DNA from: an uncultured Bacteroidales bacterium
GTDB taxonomy: Bacteria > Bacteroidota > Bacteroidia > Bacteroidales > WCHB1-69
DNA: 64,000 bases
Direction of reading: 5' to 3'
NCBI GenBank assembly: GCA_905233625.1
Contig: CAJOFJ010000004.1
Location: 1-64,000 of the forward strand
Part shown: positions 30,493 to 38,507 of the stretch, piece after piece
How the letters are laid out: every line of letters starts with the position of its first letter
Numbering within the stretch: the stretch's first letter is position 1
Notes under the pieces: model-generated
Database searches by the model: none
What the model saw: the letters and a program-made list of their open reading frames with translations, nothing else
What the model was told of the DNA's origin: nothing
Made by a program: the position numbers and the translations under genes

Positions 30493-31694
30493 CAAACAAA
30501 ATGAAAAACAAACCAAAGATATACGAGTATAAAACTTTGAATAATGTTGTAACAAGATTACGCGATGATTTGTCCAAAGAGTCAGGATCAAAAGTCGTGT
30601 TGTTGTATGCATTCAACAGGACAGGAAAAACACGTTTGTCGATGGCTTTTAAAGACAAAGGGAAGAAAAAGAATAAAGGCAAAGCGGATACATTGTATTA
30701 TAATGCTTTCACAGAAGACCTGTTTGTATGGAACAATGATTTGGAACACGATCAAATCAGATATTTGAAAATCAATGAGCAGTCTAACTTTTTCAGTGGT
30801 TTTAAAGGTTTGGCTTTGGAAGAAAGAATACACGGTCATCTTGAAAGATTTGCTGAGTTTAATTTTAAGATAGATTATGATGCTTGGAAAGTGTCTTTTA
30901 GTCGAGAGATTCCCAATCCCAAATACAATCCGCATAATGATGAACCTGAAAGAATAATTCAAGAAAATATTAAAATATCGAGAGGAGAAGAGAATATTTT
31001 TGTCTTTTCTGTTTTCATGTCAATATGCGATTTAGTCATTGAAGGTAAAGAGGAATATAGTTGGGTGAAATACATTTACATTGACGACCCTATTTCATCA
31101 TTGGACGAAAACAATGCTATCACACTGGCATCCGACTTGTCAAATATGATTAAAGATGATTTCGAGAAGCACAATGATACTGGAGGTCACAGGAAATACG
31201 TGATTTCTTCTCATCATTCTCTGTTTTTCAACATTGTCTATAACGAGTTGAAAAAATCATCGTCCAACTCATATTTCCTGTATAAGACCAAGAAAGAAAC
31301 ATACAAGTTGCAATCGACAGACGATTCGCCTTTCTTTCATCATATTGAGCAGCTTTGTGAATTGAACCAAGTTGTCAAACAATACGAAGAGATTGAGAAA
31401 GGGGATTCAAAATTGGAACAATCATCCATTCTTAAGACATATCATTTCAATATGCTTCGTGCCATTTTCGAAAAAACATCTATCTTCTTCGGGCATGAGG
31501 ATTTTTCATATTGTTTAAAAGATTTCCCAGACAAAGAATTGTTTGTACGTGCTGTACAAATAATGAGTCATGGGAAATACTCGATATTTGCCCCCAAAGG
31601 AATGTTAAAAGAAAATGCGGATTTGTTCGTTCGTATTTTTAAGACATTTGTCGAACAATATAAATTTGAATTACCGGAAATTTTTTTTGAATAA
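30489..31694 (+). CDS. PrrC-like anticodon nuclease (ABC-type ATPase + ACNase domain)
   Basis: LLYAFNRTGKTRLS (P-loop), TLYYNAFTEDLFVWNNDL (PrrC-box-like), KISRGEENIFVFSVF signature, YIDDPISSLD, R324xxxE328...H361 matching the PrrC R/E/H triad spacing. Confidence 0.8.
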   Translation: MTNKMKNKPKIYEYKTLNNVVTRLRDDLSKESGSKVVLLYAFNRTGKTRLSMAFKDKGKKKNKGKADTLYYNAFTEDLFVWNNDLEHDQIRYLKINEQSNFFSGFKGLALEERIHGHLERFAEFNFKIDYDAWKVSFSREIPNPKYNPHNDEPERIIQENIKISRGEENIFVFSVFMSICDLVIEGKEEYSWVKYIYIDDPISSLDENNAITLASDLSNMIKDDFEKHNDTGGHRKYVISSHHSLFFNIVYNELKKSSSNSYFLYKTKKETYKLQSTDDSPFFHHIEQLCELNQVVKQYEEIEKGDSKLEQSSILKTYHFNMLRAIFEKTSIFFGHEDFSYCLKDFPDKELFVRAVQIMSHGKYSIFAPKGMLKENADLFVRIFKTFVEQYKFELPEIFFE

Positions 31695-31696
31695 AT

Positions 31697-33280
31697 ATGA
31701 CACAAAACATACAACAAGAACTCGGCAAGACCCTTTGGGGTATAGCGAACAACCTGCGCGGTGCAATGATGGCGGATGATTTTCGCGATTATATGCTGTC
31801 GTTCCTTTTTTGGAAGTACCTATCAGACAACTATATAACATCAGCACAAAAAGAATTGGGCTCGGATTATACAGCCTTGCAAGTATGGTATAAAGGACAT
31901 CCCAACGATACGCTGTTGTTTGAGCGACAAATGCGGCGCAAAATCCATTATGTAATAGAGCCTCAATATCTTTGGGACAACATTGTGGAACTTGCCCGCA
32001 CGCAAAGCGATGATTTGCTTACCACTTTGCAAGAAGGCTTTAAATACATTGAAAACGAGTCGTTTGAAAGTTCGTTTAAGGGTTTGTTCTCCGAAATCAA
32101 CCTGAATTCGGAGAAATTGGGTAAGAACTATACCGAACGCAACGCACTTTTGTGCAAGGTCATCAAGACCATCGCCGACGGCCTTGCTGAAATTCCTTCG
32201 GATTCTGATGCCTTGGGCGATGCCTACGAGTACTTGATAGGTCAGTTTGCGGCAGGTTCGGGGCAAAAAGCAGGTGAGTTCTACACACCGCAAATGATTT
32301 CAACTATCCTTTCTCGTATCGTCACCCTCGACTGTCAAGACCCCACAACGGGCAAAAAGAAACGCATTGATAAAGTGCTCGACTTTGCTTGCGGTTCGGG
32401 CTCGTTGCTGCTGAATGTGCGCCGAGAAATGAAAGACCATGCTATCGGCAAGATTTACGGTCAAGAGAAAAACATCACTACCTACAACCTTGCCCGAATG
32501 AACATGCTGCTGCATGGTGTGAAGGACACAGAATTTGAAATCCACCACGGTGATTCGCTTGCCAATGATTGGGACATTCTCAACGAGCAGAATCCCGCCA
32601 AGAAGATGCAGTTTGACGCAGTGGTTGCCAATCCGCCTTTCAGTCTGCGCTGGGATCCGACGGAAGAAACCGCCAAAGATTTCCGTTTCAATCGCTATGG
32701 TGTGGCACCCAAGTCCGCCGCCGATTTTGCTTTCTTGTTGCATGGTTTCCACTTCTTGAGCGACAACGGCACGATGGCCATCATTTTGCCTCACGGCGTG
32801 TTGTTCCGTGGCGGCAAGGAAGAAGTCATCCGCAAGAAACTGCTTGAAGACGACAACATTGACGCTGTCATCGGTCTGCCCGCCAACTTGTTCTATTCCA
32901 CCGGCATTCCGGTATGCATCCTTGTGCTGAAGAAGTGTCGCAAGAACGACAAGATTCTGTTCATCAATGCTAGCGGAGAGGAGCATTACGAGAAAGGCAA
33001 ACGCCAGAACTACCTTCGAGTCAAGAATGTGGATAAGATTGTGGAAACTTATCAATTCCGCAAAGAGGAACCGCGTTTCTCTCGCTTGGTTTCATTGGCG
33101 GAAATCAAGGAAAACGACTACAACCTCAATATCACACGCTATGTCAACCTGTCGAAGGAAGAAGAACAGATTGACCTTGAAGTCGTTACCAAGCAACTGC
33201 ATGAAACGGATGCAAAAATTGAGGAGTCACGCGGTAAGCTCAATCTATTTTTGAAAGAGTTGGGTTTGAAGGAAATATAA
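31697..33280 (+). CDS. hsdM: Type I restriction-modification DNA methyltransferase subunit M
   Basis: GEFYTPQMISTIL, VLDFACGSGSLLLNV, FDAVVANPPFSLRW. Confidence 0.94.
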   Translation: MTQNIQQELGKTLWGIANNLRGAMMADDFRDYMLSFLFWKYLSDNYITSAQKELGSDYTALQVWYKGHPNDTLLFERQMRRKIHYVIEPQYLWDNIVELARTQSDDLLTTLQEGFKYIENESFESSFKGLFSEINLNSEKLGKNYTERNALLCKVIKTIADGLAEIPSDSDALGDAYEYLIGQFAAGSGQKAGEFYTPQMISTILSRIVTLDCQDPTTGKKKRIDKVLDFACGSGSLLLNVRREMKDHAIGKIYGQEKNITTYNLARMNMLLHGVKDTEFEIHHGDSLANDWDILNEQNPAKKMQFDAVVANPPFSLRWDPTEETAKDFRFNRYGVAPKSAADFAFLLHGFHFLSDNGTMAIILPHGVLFRGGKEEVIRKKLLEDDNIDAVIGLPANLFYSTGIPVCILVLKKCRKNDKILFINASGEEHYEKGKRQNYLRVKNVDKIVETYQFRKEEPRFSRLVSLAEIKENDYNLNITRYVNLSKEEEQIDLEVVTKQLHETDAKIEESRGKLNLFLKELGLKEI

Positions 33281-33309
33281 AAATTCTATGCTTGTATCAA
33301 AAAAATTGT

Positions 33310-33317
33310 TACTTTTG
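33310..33317 (+). promoter_or_regulatory. -7 element TACTTTTG upstream of mutB
   Basis: TAnnTTTG about 33 nt upstream of the ATG. Confidence 0.45.
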
Positions 33318-33349
33318 CAGTTTCAAACTTATAGTTAAAAAAACTGATT

Positions 33350-35494
33350 ATGCGTCCTGATTTCAGTAATGTAAACTTCAAACAAAAGAAGCAAAACGAG
33401 CAGAGTTTTGCCGAATGGGCCAAAGAAAACAACATCGACACCAGCTGGCTGACCACGGAACAGATTCCCGTCAAGCCAGTATATGGGAAAGAGGATTTGG
33501 AAGGCATGGAGCACCTCAACTATGCCGCCGGCATCGCCCCCTACCTCCGTGGACCTTACTCCACCATGTATGTAATGCGTCCATGGACGATCCGTCAATA
33601 CGCCGGATTCTCCACCGCTGAAGAAAGTAACGCTTTCTATCGCCGTAACATCGCCGCTGGCCAGAAAGGTCTGTCTGTGGCCTTCGACTTGGCCACCCAC
33701 CGTGGCTACGACGCCGACCACGAGCGTGTTATGGGCGACGTGGGTAAGGCTGGTGTGAGCATCTGCTCTGTCGAAGACATGAAAGTTCTGTTCGACCAGA
33801 TTCCTTTGAACAAAATGTCTGTTTCCATGACCATGAACGGTGCTGTTTTGCCAGTTTTGGCTTTCTACATCGTCGCCGCTTTGGAGCAAGGTGCCAAATA
33901 CGAAGAATTGCAAGGTACCATCCAGAACGACATTTTGAAAGAATTCATGGTTCGTAACACCTATATTTATCCGCCTGAACATTCGATGCGCATTATCGCC
34001 GATATTTTTGAGTTCACCTCACAAAATATGCCGAAATTCAACAGCATCTCAATTTCAGGCTATCACATGCAGGAAGCAGGTGCCACTTCCGACATTGAAA
34101 TGGCATACACCTTAGCCGACGGCTGGGATTACCTGCGTACCGGTGTCAAAGCCGGCTTGGACGTTGACGCTTTCGCACCGCGTCTGTCATTTTTCTGGTG
34201 CTCAGGCATGAACCACTTCATGGAAATTGCCAAGATGCGTGCCGCCCGTATGCTGTGGGCTAAGATCGTCAAGACCTTCAACCCGAAGAATGCCAAATCA
34301 TTGGCTTTGCGTACGCACACACAGACTTCAGGATGGAGCCTCACCGAGCAGGATCCGTTCAACAACGTGGCCCGTACTTGCATTGAAGCCATGGGCGCCG
34401 CATTAGGACACACCCAGTCACTACACACCAACGCTTTGGATGAAGCTATCGCATTGCCTACCGACTTCTCCGCACGTATTGCCCGTAACACCCAGATTTA
34501 TATCCAGGAAGAGACCAACGTTTGCCGTGTGGTTGACCCGTGGGCTGGTTCCTATTATGTGGAAACCCTCACCCACGCACTGGCACACCGTGCCTGGGGT
34601 CATATCCAGGAAGTGGAAGCCCTGGGTGGCATGGCCAAAGCCATTGAAACCGGTATTCCGAAGATGAGAATCGAGGAAGCCGCTGCCAGAAAGCAGGCCA
34701 AAATCGACTCAGGCATCGAATCTATCGTGGGTGTCAACAAATACCGTTTGGACAAGGAAGACCCGATTGAGACTTTGGAAGTGGACAACACCGCTGTGCG
34801 TGAAGCCCAGATCAAGCGTCTGGCCAAGCTGAGAGCCGAACGTAACAACGACGAGGTTCAGGCATGCTTGGAAGCCATTACCCGCTGCGCCGAGACCGGC
34901 GAGGGAAATCTGCTGGAATTATCAGTGGATGCCGCCAAAAAGCGCGCTTCTTTGGGTGAGATTTCCTACGCCATGGAAAAAGTTTTCGGAAGATATAAAG
35001 CAAAAATCAATTTAATTACAGGCGTGTACAGTTCAGAACAAAAAGAAAACAACAGCTTCAAGAAAGCTTGCGAGATGGCCGACGAATTTGCCAAGAAGGA
35101 AGGCCGTCGCCCGCGTATCATGGTTGCCAAAATGGGCCAGGACGGTCACGACCGTGGCGCCAAAGTGGTTTCCACCGGTTATGCCGATATCGGCTTCGAC
35201 GTGGACATGGGACCCTTGTTCCAGACTCCGGAAGAAGCTGCCAAACAGGCTGTTGAGAACGACGTTCACGTATTGGGCGTTTCCTCATTGGCTGCGGGTC
35301 ACAAGACCTTGGTTCCCCAAGTGATTGAAGAACTGAAAAAACTGGGCCGCGAGGACATCATCGTGGTCGTGGGTGGCGTTATCCCGCCACAGGACTACGA
35401 CTTCCTGTACAAAGCCGGTGCCGCCGCCATTTTCGGCCCGGGCTCTGTCATCAGCGATTGTGCCATCAAAATCCTGGAAATTCTGATGAATTAA
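33350..35494 (+). CDS. mutB: Methylmalonyl-CoA mutase large subunit
   Basis: [28 protein letters not shown]-terminal B12-binding [26 protein letters not shown]. Confidence 0.93.
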   Translation: MRPDFSNVNFKQKKQNEQSFAEWAKENNIDTSWLTTEQIPVKPVYGKEDLEGMEHLNYAAGIAPYLRGPYSTMYVMRPWTIRQYAGFSTAEESNAFYRRNIAAGQKGLSVAFDLATHRGYDADHERVMGDVGKAGVSICSVEDMKVLFDQIPLNKMSVSMTMNGAVLPVLAFYIVAALEQGAKYEELQGTIQNDILKEFMVRNTYIYPPEHSMRIIADIFEFTSQNMPKFNSISISGYHMQEAGATSDIEMAYTLADGWDYLRTGVKAGLDVDAFAPRLSFFWCSGMNHFMEIAKMRAARMLWAKIVKTFNPKNAKSLALRTHTQTSGWSLTEQDPFNNVARTCIEAMGAALGHTQSLHTNALDEAIALPTDFSARIARNTQIYIQEETNVCRVVDPWAGSYYVETLTHALAHRAWGHIQEVEALGGMAKAIETGIPKMRIEEAAARKQAKIDSGIESIVGVNKYRLDKEDPIETLEVDNTAVREAQIKRLAKLRAERNNDEVQACLEAITRCAETGEGNLLELSVDAAKKRASLGEISYAMEKVFGRYKAKINLITGVYSSEQKENNSFKKACEMADEFAKKEGRRPRIMVAKMGQDGHDRGAKVVSTGYADIGFDVDMGPLFQTPEEAAKQAVENDVHVLGVSSLAAGHKTLVPQVIEELKKLGREDIIVVVGGVIPPQDYDFLYKAGAAAIFGPGSVISDCAIKILEILMN

Positions 35495-35498
35495 GCAG

Positions 35499-36431
35499 AT
35501 GATACGCTTTTTGGAGCATTCGGAAATCGACAAAGATAAGTGGAATAAGACTGCCACTGAGGCATTGAATCCCACTATTTTTGTCGATTTTGATTTTCTT
35601 TCCATCGGCTGCCCCAACTGGTGCGCCCTGGTGGAGGATGATTATCAAAGCATAATGCCTTTGCCGGTGCGCTCGAAACTGTCCATCAAGTACATCTTCA
35701 CCCCCTTCTTTTACAACCGGATGGGAATTTTCTCAAGAAAAGAAATCAGTCCCGGACTCGTCAAAGAATTCATCAATGCCATTCCGCGCAAATACAAGCA
35801 GATTGACCTTTTTCTCAACGAAAACAATCCCTGCGAACTTGTTGACACAAAGACTGTTACAATGATTTCACATCGCATGGGACTGAACCGCCCCTATGAA
35901 ACCATTTCACATCAATACTCGCAGAACACCATCCGTAATATCAAATCCGCACAGAAACAGGGACTTCAATACATTGAAAACGCCTCCATCAAGGAGATTA
36001 TCCGGCTTTTTCAGCAAAACAGGGGCAAACGTAAAGCGGTGCATTACAAAAAAAGAGACTATTATACCCTGATGAAAATGGCTCACCATGCCAATAATCA
36101 GGGTATTTTGGACACAGTTGGCGTGATAAGCGAAGGAAAAATGATTGCCGGTGCGCTGTTCCTGAAAGACTTTGACAAAAGCTGGTTCTGGTTTTCAGGA
36201 CGGGACAATGCACAGGCCGACAAGAAAGCCATGTTTTTCCTGATGAACGAATACGTCCGCCGTCATGCGGAACAGCAACACATTTTGGACTTCAACGGCT
36301 CGATGAACGAGAATGTGGCCAGGCTGTACAAAGGCTTCGGTGGAATTCCTTACACTTTCAACATGCTGCACTTCACCCGGGATTTTTACTTGGGAGGGCT
36401 GATCAGATTGTATAAGGCGATAAAAAGTTGA
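35499..36431 (+). CDS. FemAB/GNAT-like acyltransferase family protein
   Basis: 310 aa; RNIKSAQKQGLQYIENASIKEIIRLFQQNRGKRKAV...DFNGSMNENVARLYKGFGGIP. Confidence 0.6.
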   Translation: MIRFLEHSEIDKDKWNKTATEALNPTIFVDFDFLSIGCPNWCALVEDDYQSIMPLPVRSKLSIKYIFTPFFYNRMGIFSRKEISPGLVKEFINAIPRKYKQIDLFLNENNPCELVDTKTVTMISHRMGLNRPYETISHQYSQNTIRNIKSAQKQGLQYIENASIKEIIRLFQQNRGKRKAVHYKKRDYYTLMKMAHHANNQGILDTVGVISEGKMIAGALFLKDFDKSWFWFSGRDNAQADKKAMFFLMNEYVRRHAEQQHILDFNGSMNENVARLYKGFGGIPYTFNMLHFTRDFYLGGLIRLYKAIKS

Positions 36432-36790
36432 AAACTGAAAATTGAAAACTGAAAGTTAGAAGTTAAGGATTAAAAGCTGTGGGCGATGCGATGGGCAATG
36501 AGCGATGAGCGATGAGCGATGAGCAATGAGCGATGGGCGATGGGCTGTGAGCTAAGAATTAAGAATTAAGAATTAAGAACTAAGAATTGAGAACTAAGGA
36601 TTGCGTGTTGAGAACATTTAAACTCCCCTCGAGCGTAGCGAGACTCCCCTTGAGCACGAAACACAAGACTCCCAATAACCATTAAACACTAAACTCTAAA
36701 CAATTCAACTCTATACTCTAAGCTCATACCCCACAGCTCACAGCTCATAGCTCAAAAACATTAAACCATAAACTCTAAACAATTCAACAT
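36429..36790. repeat. 7-bp-periodic low-complexity array in two opposing halves
   Basis: Heptads TGAAAAC/TGAGCGA/TAAGAAT from about 36429 to 36615; reverse-complement-type heptads (CTCATAG, CTCACAG, ACTAAAC) from about 36690 to 36790. Confidence 0.8.
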
Positions 36791-36791
36791 T

Positions 36792-37454
36792 ATGAAACCC
36801 CTCAGAAACTTAGGATTAGAAAATTCCATTTTCAACCATTTCATTGCGGAAATTAGAAGCGAGAACGCTCAACAGGACAGTATGCGATTCAGAAGAAATC
36901 TGGAACGTTTAGGCGAGATTTTCGCTTACGAAATCAGCAAGCAGATGGACTACGAAAAGCGTGAAGTCCCTACTCCGCTTGGCATAGCCAATATGAATTT
37001 GCTCAAGGAGAAACCCGTTTTAGCCACGATTTTGCGGGCTGGACTCCCCTTCCATCAAGGATTACTCAACTACTTTGACGACTCTGAAAACGCCTTTATC
37101 TCGGCTTTCCGGAAACATTACCGCGACGGCTCCTTCGAAATCCAAGTAGATTACATGTCGGCTCCCAATTTGGAGGACCGTACATTGATTATCGCCGACT
37201 CGATGTTGGCGACAGGGCAATCCATGATTTTAGCCTATGAAGAACTCCTCAATAACGGCAACCCCAGGCACACGCACATTGTATGCGCCATCGCTTCCGC
37301 CCAGGGCATTGAGTATTTGCAGAAAAATCTCTCACCCCGTAAATGCACCATTTGGGTGGGGGCCGTGGATGACGAACTGACTGCCAATTCTTTTATCGTA
37401 CCTGGTTTGGGTGATGCCGGAGATTTGGCTTACGGCAAAAAATTGAACGATTAA
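36792..37454 (+). CDS. upp: Uracil phosphoribosyltransferase
   Basis: KPVLATILRAGLPFHQGLLNYFDDSENAF, LIIADSMLATGQSM. Confidence 0.9.
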   Translation: MKPLRNLGLENSIFNHFIAEIRSENAQQDSMRFRRNLERLGEIFAYEISKQMDYEKREVPTPLGIANMNLLKEKPVLATILRAGLPFHQGLLNYFDDSENAFISAFRKHYRDGSFEIQVDYMSAPNLEDRTLIIADSMLATGQSMILAYEELLNNGNPRHTHIVCAIASAQGIEYLQKNLSPRKCTIWVGAVDDELTANSFIVPGLGDAGDLAYGKKLND

Positions 37455-37629
37455 CTTCCATTTTGACTCACATTTAGACGAATAAAAGAGAGAAAATCGC
37501 CTTGTCTTGATTCAATCAATAAAATTTAAATTACTGAATATCAGTTATTTATATTGATTTCGAAAAATTTTTCTGAAAATTATAGTATAGATTGATTTTT
37601 TTTGTATTTTTGCAACTCCAAAAACAGCT

Positions 37630-37702
<73 letters not shown>

Positions 37703-37710
37703 CATTTTTT

Positions 37711-37746
37711 AACGTGTCAAATACCTGTTTGACACGTTTTTTTTTG
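37711..37746 (+). terminator. Intrinsic terminator AACGTGTCAAA-TACCTG-TTTGACACGTT + T run
   Basis: Perfect 11-bp stem and long T tract just downstream of tRNA-Phe. Confidence 0.9.
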
Positions 37747-37794
37747 CCCCATGTGAAGGTCCCTATATAGTTTTTTTCCAAAAGCGGCAGAGCA

Positions 37795-37836
37795 CATTGA
37801 CATCCAGAGACGGGTCCATTGATATTTAGAGACGGT
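37795..37836. repeat. Two direct repeats CATTGAYATYYAGAGACGGK with 22-bp period
   Basis: 37795-37814 cattgacatccagagacggg; 37817-37836 cattgatatttagagacggt. Confidence 0.65.
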
Positions 37837-37872
37837 GCATGACCTGTCTTGCAAAAAAAGTTATATATATAC

Positions 37873-37902
37873 TTTGTATGTCAAGATTTTTGTGTAAATT
37901 TG
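37873..37902 (+). promoter_or_regulatory. Promoter (-33 TTTG 37873-37876, -7 TAAATTTG 37895-37902)
   Basis: TTTG-N18-TAnnTTTG upstream of the 38025 gene. Confidence 0.5.
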
Positions 37903-38024
37903 CCGTTTGTAAAAAAAAATTACATATAAGTGTAACGTTTTGACGTTTTAAAGCGTCATTGATAATGAAAGGAAAACAAAAACAAAACATATAAATTTGA
38001 TAACATATTAAAAATTAGACAGAT

Positions 38025-38477
38025 ATGAAAAAACTGATTTTATTTGCAATGGCTTTATTTCTTCTATTTGGAGCCTATTCACAGCAAACAAAGAAAGAAA
38101 TCAAAGTTGATCCGCGTCTCACAGAGATATTGGGTGCTGACAAAGTCAACGATTTAAAGGCCAATAATCCGAAGCAATTACTGATTGAGCACATTAATTT
38201 GAACTACTATTGCTTTATTGCCTTGAAAATGTCAGAGGTAGAAGGCACTTTCATTATGAAAGATGATTTGAAAAACCATGTAAAAGATGGTAAAAGCTGT
38301 AATTACCAAGAAATTATCAACAGCGGAGCCATCAACAGATATGATTTCGACTTGGAGCAACATGCGATTTTGAACACCATCTACCCCTTGGGCAATACCG
38401 GGGCCTACATCATCGTGACCTCCAAACAACGGTTTGAAGAACAGAAACGAGCTTTGTTGTCTGAATACGGATTTTAA
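38025..38477 (+). CDS. Hypothetical secreted protein
   Basis: 150 aa with signal peptide MKKLILFAMALFLLFGAYSQ. Confidence 0.7.
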   Translation: MKKLILFAMALFLLFGAYSQQTKKEIKVDPRLTEILGADKVNDLKANNPKQLLIEHINLNYYCFIALKMSEVEGTFIMKDDLKNHVKDGKSCNYQEIINSGAINRYDFDLEQHAILNTIYPLGNTGAYIIVTSKQRFEEQKRALLSEYGF

Positions 38478-38507
38478 TCAAGGAAATAACAATAAAAACA
38501 TAGAACA

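Noticed and set aside
36429-36790. Possible CRISPR or coding repeat
   Set aside because: Period is 7 bp with drifting words and no unique spacers; no open frame of note.
37750-38020. Integrative element inserted at tRNA-Phe
   Set aside because: No integrase and no repeated 3' tRNA segment found downstream within the window.
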